Source of the DNA: Saprospiraceae bacterium
GTDB taxonomy: Bacteria; Bacteroidota; Bacteroidia; Chitinophagales; Saprospiraceae
Length of the DNA: 64,000 bases
NCBI GenBank assembly: GCA_028280415.1
Contig: JANQLV010000045.1
Location: 148,001 to 212,000 of the forward strand
Reading direction: 5' to 3'
Shown: piece after piece, positions 1 to 6,713 of the stretch
Position numbering within the stretch: position 1 is the first letter of the stretch
Layout: each line of letters opens with the position of its first letter
Notes under the pieces: generated by a model
The model's database searches: none
What the model was told of the DNA's origin: nothing
What the model saw: only the letters and a program-made list of their open reading frames with translations
Position numbers and translations under genes: made by a program

Positions 1-1539
1 GTTTGGAAATACTTCAACTACATTGGATATCGCGGGTTGGAATATATTTTCAAGTCCATTTGCAATATCCGATTCCGTTATCTGGTAAATAGAATCTACT
101 TCGAGATTACTAAGCGTTTGCATCACTCCGGAAGGCCAGTGAATACGCACCGAATCGATCTGGGTATTTTCACCTAATCCGAAATGGATACGCTGTGCAT
201 TATGCCCCATAAAGGTATTCTGCGCACTAACCTGCCTTTGCAGCCAGATTTCCGATCCGTTAATTGTAGTTTTAAGGGCAATAGTAGTTCCCAGAGCTGC
301 CCGGTTTGAAGGCATTACGCCCGTCAGGTCAAATTGTACCCAGTGATTGGCATTGCTGAGATCATTTTTATATAAAGCCCGGCGCCCTGCACCTCCATTG
401 GCAAAAAAGTCCAGATCGCCATCTTCGTCGTAATCGCCAATCGTCAGGCCGGAGATATTAGCGCCAATGAAAGTCGGATCAAAAGGATTACTGGTTTTAA
501 CAAATGTGCCCGATTGATTTTCATAATAGCCAGCTGCGGGAATATTATCACCGGTAATCAATACATCTTCATCTCCATCATTATCAAAATCCCCCCAGCA
601 ATTGCCGAGCATTGGTCCATTAAAAGTAAGATTATTGGAAATAGAGCTAAAAGTTCCGTTCTGATTTTCATAAAATCGATTAGGCGCTCCGTTATAATTA
701 GTCACATACATATCCAGGTCACCATCCAGATCGTAATCGGTTACATTATAACACTGACCATCCTGAGGGTCGGTAGCAAAAGGGATATCATCAATACGTT
801 CCAATCCGGGTGTACCGGTTTCTACCCACATATTGCGATAAATGTAATCGGGAGCAGCGGTACCGGCAGGTCCGGAAGCAATAAACAGATCAGTATCCCC
901 ATCCAGATCATAATCAATCCAGTAGGCAACGGTGTACGGAGCGGTATTCTGCGCAAATTCAAAGGTATCTACCCTGGAAAAAGTACCGTCCGATTTTCCT
1001 TCATAAAAGAAACCGGCAGTCGTCAAGCCTGCAAAATTAAAAGCTACCGCTCCAACTACATCCATATTTCCGTCATTATTATAGTCTCCAACGGTAGCCG
1101 ACCAGGTTCTGGTGCTTTCATTATCATCTATAGCTTGTAAAGTAAATTCCCCATTTTCATTGACATACATAAATGTGCCTCCGGAAAAAGCACCACTTTC
1201 TGAAACCGTATAAGCATACAAGCAATCTTTATCCCCATCATTATCGAAATCATTCCAGCTAACACCACCCAGAAGGTGATTCTGTTCAAGCGGGCCTCCA
1301 CCGAAAGATTGTACAATCTCGAAAGAATCTGCTCCCATATTTCTAAATGCCCAGCCTAACATAGATAAATCCAGGTCGCCGTCATTGTCGAAATCCACCC
1401 AGGCACATCCCCGATAAGAACCGGCAAAGCTTACCGTATTAATAGGATTAAGCGTATCGGTGTTGACTATAAAGTTTTGTGAAAACAAAGTTCCTGTCGT
1501 TAACAAAAAGAAGAGCCAGGCATTTAAGATTCGCTTCAT
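1..1539 (-). CDS. Secreted FG-GAP/VCBS repeat protein with ASPIC/UnbV domain (C-terminus off window)
   Basis: This open frame has no stop before the left edge, so only the first 513 codons are present. It starts with ATG and a typical signal peptide (KRILNAWLFFLLTTGTLFSQ). The body carries repeated calcium-binding-like blades of the form DFDNDGDLD, DYNNDGNMD, DYDLDGDTD and DFDNDGDED, the hallmark of FG-GAP/VCBS beta-propellers. An ASPIC/UnbV-type region follows (GTTIALKTTINGSEIWLQR, then HFGLGENTQIDSIRVHWPSG). The last visible residues, VVEVFPN, look like the beginning of a type IX secretion C-terminal sorting domain. I infer export through the T9SS to the cell surface or medium, with a carbohydrate-binding or adhesive role; no enzyme motif is visible. 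It stands alone on the minus strand. Confidence 0.85.
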   Translation of the reverse strand, partial: MKRILNAWLFFLLTTGTLFSQNFIVNTDTLNPINTVSFAGSYRGCAWVDFDNDGDLDLSMLGWAFRNMGADSFEIVQSFGGGPLEQNHLLGGVSWNDFDNDGDKDCLYAYTVSESGAFSGGTFMYVNENGEFTLQAIDDNESTRTWSATVGDYNNDGNMDVVGAVAFNFAGLTTAGFFYEGKSDGTFSRVDTFEFAQNTAPYTVAYWIDYDLDGDTDLFIASGPAGTAAPDYIYRNMWVETGTPGLERIDDIPFATDPQDGQCYNVTDYDLDGDLDMYVTNYNGAPNRFYENQNGTFSSISNNLTFNGPMLGNCWGDFDNDGDEDVLITGDNIPAAGYYENQSGTFVKTSNPFDPTFIGANISGLTIGDYDEDGDLDFFANGGAGRRALYKNDLSNANHWVQFDLTGVMPSNRAALGTTIALKTTINGSEIWLQRQVSAQNTFMGHNAQRIHFGLGENTQIDSVRIHWPSGVMQTLSNLEVDSIYQITESDIANGLENIFQPAISNVVEVFPN

Positions 1540-1663
1540 ATCTCGAAATATTTTTTTAATGAATAATACCGAAATATGTGTTTTTTCTGCTTTTTACTAT
1601 TCCAGAATGATCATTTTGAAAGAAATATCATCCGGGAACACCTAATCATCAGCTGTAAAACGT

Positions 1664-2830
1664 TTAACTATCTACTTCACTGGCCTTTTTTAATTTGCTA
1701 AATCTTGCCGGTGTAATGCCTTTTGATTTTTTAAAAATTTGATAAAAAGAAGAGATGCTGTTAAAACCGGATTGAAAGCCTGCTTCTTTGGCACTGTATT
1801 TTTGGGTAGCCAATAATTCGCAAGCGTATTCAATACGATATTGATTGATCCATTCGGAAAAAGAACTATTAAAGTTTTCATTAATTGCCTGAGAGAGCTG
1901 ATGCGAGTTGAGCTGTAATTGCTCAGCCAGACCGGGAAGTCTTAGATCGGGATCCAGAAAAGATTGATTTTTTTCCACGAAGGATTTAATGGTTTGCGCC
2001 AGTTCAGCAGACTGGGTATTGGTCAGGGATGAAGTATTATATTTTTCTCCGTTTACTTTTTGATGTTTATACTGGAAAAAGAATTCCGGTTTGTAAAAAG
2101 TCATAAGTGCTATCCCGAATATACAGAAAGTCATCGCCAGAGAAATCATATAATCCCATTCCGGTTTAAATTCGGGATTGCGTACCAATATGAAATAGAT
2201 AATCTGGGCAATGATAAATAACAAAAACAGGCCAGCGATGATAGTCTTCATCTTTCTGTTGCCATTTTTAAGTTTAATTGATTTTATCAGAAAAAAGATA
2301 CCGTAGATTAACTGGCTGCCGGTTAGAAATTCGGCAGTCAGCAAGTAAAGGAGTTTAGGGTGCAGGAGTAAACCCGAATGATAAACCGAGCGATTATTCA
2401 TCCAGGCTATTTTCTCTTCAAGGCCCGAAAAAGCAAAAGGTAACCAGGCTATAAAAAGTAAAAGAAAAGGGATAAACTGCGGTAAATAATATTTCCAGTT
2501 AATTTGTTTTTTTTCAATAAAAAAAGGCAGGAGTAAAGGACCATACAAATAACAACTGGCTCGCCATAAGCCACTAAGGTGTGGAAAACTACTCACATTA
2601 TCGGACCAAACCAGTACATAATGCACCAATGTCAACGAAAAAGTAAGCAAAAGAAATCCAAGGGCTCTGGTCGCGAAAGAACGCACGGATTTCCCGAAAA
2701 GCAGGATAAAGCTCCAGAAGAAGCTAATCCCCGCAGACATAGAAAAAAACAACCACCAAATTGTAGCTCCCATTTTAAAAACTGATTTCTTATTACAAAA
2801 TAAGCATTTAGATATCTTTTCATTCTGCAT
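1664..2830 (-). CDS. Membrane-bound AraC-family transcriptional regulator
   Basis: This 388-residue protein has an N-terminal half of about seven hydrophobic helices (residues 20-235) and a C-terminal AraC/XylS DNA-binding domain (about 285-385). The domain has both helix-turn-helix units; the second reads AKEAGFQSGFNSISSFYQIFKKSKGITP split across its canonical positions. This 7TM-AraC layout is common in Bacteroidota, where it is thought to couple a membrane signal directly to transcription. The ligand is unknown. ATG at 2830 was taken as start; Met20 is an alternative start just before the first helix. It lies between a T9SS-type protein and a CDF transporter, both on the same strand with gaps, so its target cannot be read from context. 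Confidence 0.85.
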   Translation of the reverse strand: MQNEKISKCLFCNKKSVFKMGATIWWLFFSMSAGISFFWSFILLFGKSVRSFATRALGFLLLTFSLTLVHYVLVWSDNVSSFPHLSGLWRASCYLYGPLLLPFFIEKKQINWKYYLPQFIPFLLLFIAWLPFAFSGLEEKIAWMNNRSVYHSGLLLHPKLLYLLTAEFLTGSQLIYGIFFLIKSIKLKNGNRKMKTIIAGLFLLFIIAQIIYFILVRNPEFKPEWDYMISLAMTFCIFGIALMTFYKPEFFFQYKHQKVNGEKYNTSSLTNTQSAELAQTIKSFVEKNQSFLDPDLRLPGLAEQLQLNSHQLSQAINENFNSSFSEWINQYRIEYACELLATQKYSAKEAGFQSGFNSISSFYQIFKKSKGITPARFSKLKKASEVDS

Positions 2831-2912
2831 TTAGCCAATAAGACTCTGACAAAATGCAATAGCCCTATAGAAACTAGCGTCGATTTAAGCTATGTAATAG
2901 TCAATTTTCTTT

Positions 2913-3707
2913 CTATTTGCTGAGTTTCAATATTCGCATTGCTCCCTGAACCACTAATATGAAAACGATGGTTCCTATTATTAAATCAGGTTTATTCGAA
3001 TTCAGCCAATTAACTAAAACACCTGCGATTATTACTCCAAAATTGATAATCACATCATTCGAAGTAAAGATCATACTTGCTTTGATATGTGCTTCTTCTT
3101 TACTTTTTGATTTTTGCAGTAGATAAAGACATATTCCATTAGCAATAAGCGCAAAAATGGAGACAATAATCATAGTTGAAAAATCGGGCAGATCTTTTAC
3201 TGCAAAAAATCTTCTCAAAACTTCTATGAACCCGATAGTTGCCAAAACTATTTGAAAATAACCTGCAATTTTGGCAATTCGTTTTTTCTTTTTAACCGTT
3301 CCTCCAACTGCAAAAAGACTAATTCCATAAACGAAACTGTCCATAAGCATGTCCAAACTATCTGCAACAAGTCCCATAGACTTTGAAACGAGACCGGTTG
3401 TCATTTCGATAATGAAAAAGGTGAAATTAATTACAAGAACAGTCCAAAGTAATTTTTTTTGGTTCGCATTTTCTTTAAAATCCCTTTTACTGGATTTTTC
3501 TGTCGAAACTTTCTTTCCACCTAAATTCAGTTCAATAATTGACTTTTCAATTAGATCAATCTCCCCACTATGAAAAACCGTTAATTTTCGGTTGGGAATA
3601 TCAAAATCCAAATTCGCGATACTTGAAATTCCGTCCAACTTCATTCGTATTAGATTTTCCTCAGCAGGACAGTCCATTTTGGTAATTTCAAATATCGTTT
3701 TCTCCAT
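2913..3707 (-). CDS. Cation diffusion facilitator-like transporter with N-terminal HMA-like domain
   Basis: The 264-residue protein has a small N-terminal heavy-metal-associated-like domain (about 1-70, with KMDCPAEENL in place of the usual CxxC loop, so a single Cys at position 13). A six-helix CDF membrane domain follows. The TM2 motif is DSLDMLMD, giving two acidic ligands. In TM5 the usual HxxxD reads FTSND, so the Asp is kept and the His is lost. There is no long cytoplasmic C-terminal domain. The family exports divalent metals from the cytoplasm in exchange for protons; which metal is used here is open because the canonical Zn site is altered. It is separated from its neighbours by 80-210 bp, and no metal regulator is adjacent. 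Confidence 0.8.
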   Translation of the reverse strand: MEKTIFEITKMDCPAEENLIRMKLDGISSIANLDFDIPNRKLTVFHSGEIDLIEKSIIELNLGGKKVSTEKSSKRDFKENANQKKLLWTVLVINFTFFIIEMTTGLVSKSMGLVADSLDMLMDSFVYGISLFAVGGTVKKKKRIAKIAGYFQIVLATIGFIEVLRRFFAVKDLPDFSTMIIVSIFALIANGICLYLLQKSKSKEEAHIKASMIFTSNDVIINFGVIIAGVLVNWLNSNKPDLIIGTIVFILVVQGAMRILKLSK

Positions 3708-3921
3708 TTAGTTGTTATTCTTCCTTTTGGACCAGCTCTTATTAATCGGCTACAACTAAAACTTTTTGCTCCCATAAGGGTTTCATCCAGAGCGAAAATC
3801 CAAAACCGGATCATACCAATTTTGACTTTCGAACAAGACTTCTTAAAACAGAACGATGACGATCTGTAAAATGTGAGCGGATTGTTTGTTGTCGAGGTTA
3901 AAAAACTGGGCTGAAAAGCAA

Positions 3922-5037
3922 TTAATCCCGCAGGACGCCACTTTCTCTCAGATACCAGACACCTACCAAAAATAAAATAAAGATTAGTATTAAAAAAGAA
4001 ATTTTGACCCAGGAGAGCGGTTTTTTCCCATGTACTTTACCCGTTTGCCCATTAATCGTAAAATGATAGATTTTGTCATTATAAACATAAGAACACAACC
4101 AGAGTGGTAAAATAATATGTTTAAAAGTCTGATTTGATTTGCTGCTTTCTACATGCAAATTGCGCTGAGTATCTCCCCCTAATTGCGCTGAACACATATT
4201 GCGGATTTTATCATCCATGATCCGATCTGCCACCTGATAGCCTTCGTCCACTTCAAGTCGATAAACCTCCGATTCCCAGCCCACCAGTAAGCGAGGGTCA
4301 AAATTAACTACTTCCTCCAGCCGAAAAGGCAACACCCTTTCCGCATGTTTTTGCGCCAGTCCTCCGGAAGCAATAACCAATACATCATCAAAGAAATGAG
4401 ACAGGCGGCCGCTTCTATATTGCCAGCGTGTTTTTCGCACTCGCTGCGTCTGCATACGGCCATTTACCCTTACTCTTTTGGTGACATAATAATAAGTTCC
4501 GGCTTCTCCGCGCCAGGAAGATTCCGTTTGGGCATCATAAGTCCAAAAGGGGATATAAAGACCATGCAGGTCTTCTACGGCAGCCAGTCTTTTAAGCTTA
4601 TTCGGATGAAACCAGCCCCGTTTGATCCAGCGATCAAAAATTTTCTCCGCCTCGAATCTGCTGATATAAAAGGGAATGATTCCAATCGGTTGGATATATT
4701 GGTGATTATATGCCTCCAGGTTTACATTCCTTGAGCCGCAAAAGCCACAACTCACTTTGATTTGATCACTTTCAACCATAAATTTGGCTCCACAATTCTC
4801 ACAATCAAAGACTTTCTTTCCTATTTCCTCCGGCACATAATTGTGAGCAGATTCAACGGCCCGGTGAAGAGATTGTTCTACTACCTTATCATTATTATTG
4901 TCTATATCTTCAGTATATCCACAATAACTACAAGCTATCTTTTTTACTTCGGCAGAATAGGCCAGATTACTCCCACAAGACGGGCATGTAGGTGAAAGCG
5001 TATCTTCCAAATAATTCGGCGACTCAAATTCTTGCAT
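3922..5037 (-). CDS. Double zinc-ribbon membrane protein, YdjG-like
   Basis: This 371-residue protein has two N-terminal zinc ribbons: CPSCG with CSYCGY at about residues 19-42, and CENCG with CGFCGS at about 79-103. A long soluble region follows (about 110-335), then a C-terminal membrane helix (WVKISFLILIFILFLVGVWYL). Proteins of this form are often labelled as helicase- or TFIIB-like because of the ribbons alone, but no helicase motif is present. In Bacillus subtilis the comparable YdjG is encoded with PspA, YdjH and the SPFH protein YdjI. Here the SPFH gene lies 69 bp upstream on the same strand, so the two are very likely one operon. I infer a role in membrane-stress or membrane-domain organisation. 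No YdjH-like gene is adjacent. Confidence 0.75.
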   Translation of the reverse strand: MQEFESPNYLEDTLSPTCPSCGSNLAYSAEVKKIACSYCGYTEDIDNNNDKVVEQSLHRAVESAHNYVPEEIGKKVFDCENCGAKFMVESDQIKVSCGFCGSRNVNLEAYNHQYIQPIGIIPFYISRFEAEKIFDRWIKRGWFHPNKLKRLAAVEDLHGLYIPFWTYDAQTESSWRGEAGTYYYVTKRVRVNGRMQTQRVRKTRWQYRSGRLSHFFDDVLVIASGGLAQKHAERVLPFRLEEVVNFDPRLLVGWESEVYRLEVDEGYQVADRIMDDKIRNMCSAQLGGDTQRNLHVESSKSNQTFKHIILPLWLCSYVYNDKIYHFTINGQTGKVHGKKPLSWVKISFLILIFILFLVGVWYLRESGVLRD

Positions 5038-5106
5038 GATTTAAAATTGTCATTGGGCTTCGCCCTGGTGATCAGTCACTTCACTTCTTTATCAGCCTGC
5101 CTCCTT

Positions 5107-6114
5107 TTAGAGCCTGCTCAACAGTTCTTTCTTCTTGGCATCGAACTCCTCCTGAGTCAGCACACCGGATTCCTTCAACTCCCCCAACTGCTTAAGCGTA
5201 TCCATGATTTCCTCTTTAGTCTGCGCTTTTGTCGTATTCTGATCCTGCTTGGTGTTTTGATTCATCTGCTGGTTCATCATTTGATTGGCCATACCAAAGC
5301 CCATTCCCATACCTATTCCTTCTGAAGCGCCACCACCGGGATTTTCAGCAGCTTTCTCCATCGCACTGGCTGTTGTAAACTTGGTAAACTTGTCCATATC
5401 ATCGACCATATTCATATTGGTCATCTTGTCATAGAAAGCTTCCACTTCTTTGGGCAGAGAAGTAGAACTGATCTGGAATTTCACTAATTCGATTCCAAAA
5501 GGATCAAGGTCTTTTTGTAAGAATGGAGCTACTTTTGCACCTATCTCGGTATAATTAGCTACCATATCCAGTACCGAAACGCCGGATTCAGCAACTGCTT
5601 CCGCAAATTTAGGTGCAACGATATCTCTTAGAGATTGCTCTATTTCCTGTATTTTTAAAATAGATTTCGTTCCAGCAAACTCGGTAAAGAATTTTTCAGC
5701 ATCTTTTATTTTGATGAAATATACACCATGAGCTTTGACTCTTACTTGTTTAAACTCGGGATCACGCAAGATAATCGGATTAGCGGTTCCCCATTTGAGG
5801 TCGGTAAAAGTTTTGGTACTCAAAAAATAAACATCGCATTTAAACGGCGATTTGAATCCTTTATCCCAGTTGCGTAAGGAAGTCAATACCGGCATATTCT
5901 GGGTATTCAATTCGTATCTTCCTGGATCATACACATCTGCGAATTGCCCTTCATCCAGAAATAAAGCTAATTGAGATTCACGTACGGTAAGGCTTGCTCC
6001 GTATTTAATATTGGCATCTTTGTCAGGAAATTTCCAAAGAACAGTATCCTTATCTTTCTCCACCCAATCAATGACTTCAATAAATTCTTCTAAAAAAAAG
6101 TCTAATAGTCCCAT
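5107..6114 (-). CDS. SPFH/band-7 protein with C-terminal SHOCT domain, YdjI-like
   Basis: The 335-residue protein has an N-terminal segment that ties it to this subfamily (LEEFIEVIDWVEKDKDTVLWKFP split around residue 20), an SPFH domain (about 30-235), a Gly/Met/Gln-rich linker (about 255-290) and a C-terminal SHOCT motif (LGELKESGVLTQEEFDAKK). It has no signal peptide or membrane helix, as in YdjI. The family is often mislabelled virion core protein. In B. subtilis the homologue is needed for PspA localisation at the membrane; here that function is inferred. It is the first gene of a two-gene minus-strand unit with the zinc-ribbon protein. Confidence 0.85.
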   Translation of the reverse strand: MGLLDFFLEEFIEVIDWVEKDKDTVLWKFPDKDANIKYGASLTVRESQLALFLDEGQFADVYDPGRYELNTQNMPVLTSLRNWDKGFKSPFKCDVYFLSTKTFTDLKWGTANPIILRDPEFKQVRVKAHGVYFIKIKDAEKFFTEFAGTKSILKIQEIEQSLRDIVAPKFAEAVAESGVSVLDMVANYTEIGAKVAPFLQKDLDPFGIELVKFQISSTSLPKEVEAFYDKMTNMNMVDDMDKFTKFTTASAMEKAAENPGGGASEGIGMGMGFGMANQMMNQQMNQNTKQDQNTTKAQTKEEIMDTLKQLGELKESGVLTQEEFDAKKKELLSRL

Positions 6115-6713
6115 GATTTAGATTATAGGTTTATTTAAATAATTATAAAACTGATAAAAAGAATATCCTTTAACGGATAGATTTCCAGGTGCGGGTCTCA
6201 TACCTTGAATAAGGTGGTTAAATTAGTACTTTATCGCCAAAAAATCCGGCGAGCATCAATTTTTTTTAGACGAGATAAGGTTAAAAATGGCATAATTACC
6301 TACTCAAAACAAGGAGGGAATCCGCAGCTCTGGTCCTTTTGATTTTTAACTATCCAGTATCTGTATATATTGTTATAAACAGGAAACGCAAAATTATTTC
6401 AAAAATAAGTCAAAATTTCGCTTCTAAAAGCTATTTTTTTTTATTTTAGCTATGAGGGATTACATGTATTTTTTATTAATCCATATCCAATTCCAAAATT
6501 AAATCATGTAGTCTTCTGGAGAAAACAAAAGAGATGTACAAATAGTACATTAGTCTTGCACATTGAATACAAAGACTTCTCTTCCTGATACTGAGGCCGG
6601 ATTTTATTAATACTACTAGACCTACTTCAAGAACTAACGATTGCTTCTAATCAATTTACAGTTGATGGAGCTGTGTTTGTCCTATTTATTTTTTGAACAA
6701 AACTACACAACCA
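6115..6713. other. Intergenic region between divergent genes
   Basis: About 600 bp separate the SPFH operon (minus) from the YegP-repeat gene (plus). It is AT-rich and must hold both promoters, but I found no clean TTG-N(19-21)-TAnnTTTG match on either strand. No RNA gene or strong hairpin was seen. Confidence 0.5.

Noticed and set aside
514-1140. A 208-codon plus-strand frame at the left end
   Set aside because: It is the shadow of the FG-GAP repeat gene on the minus strand, whose regular Asp/Gly codons keep the other strand open.
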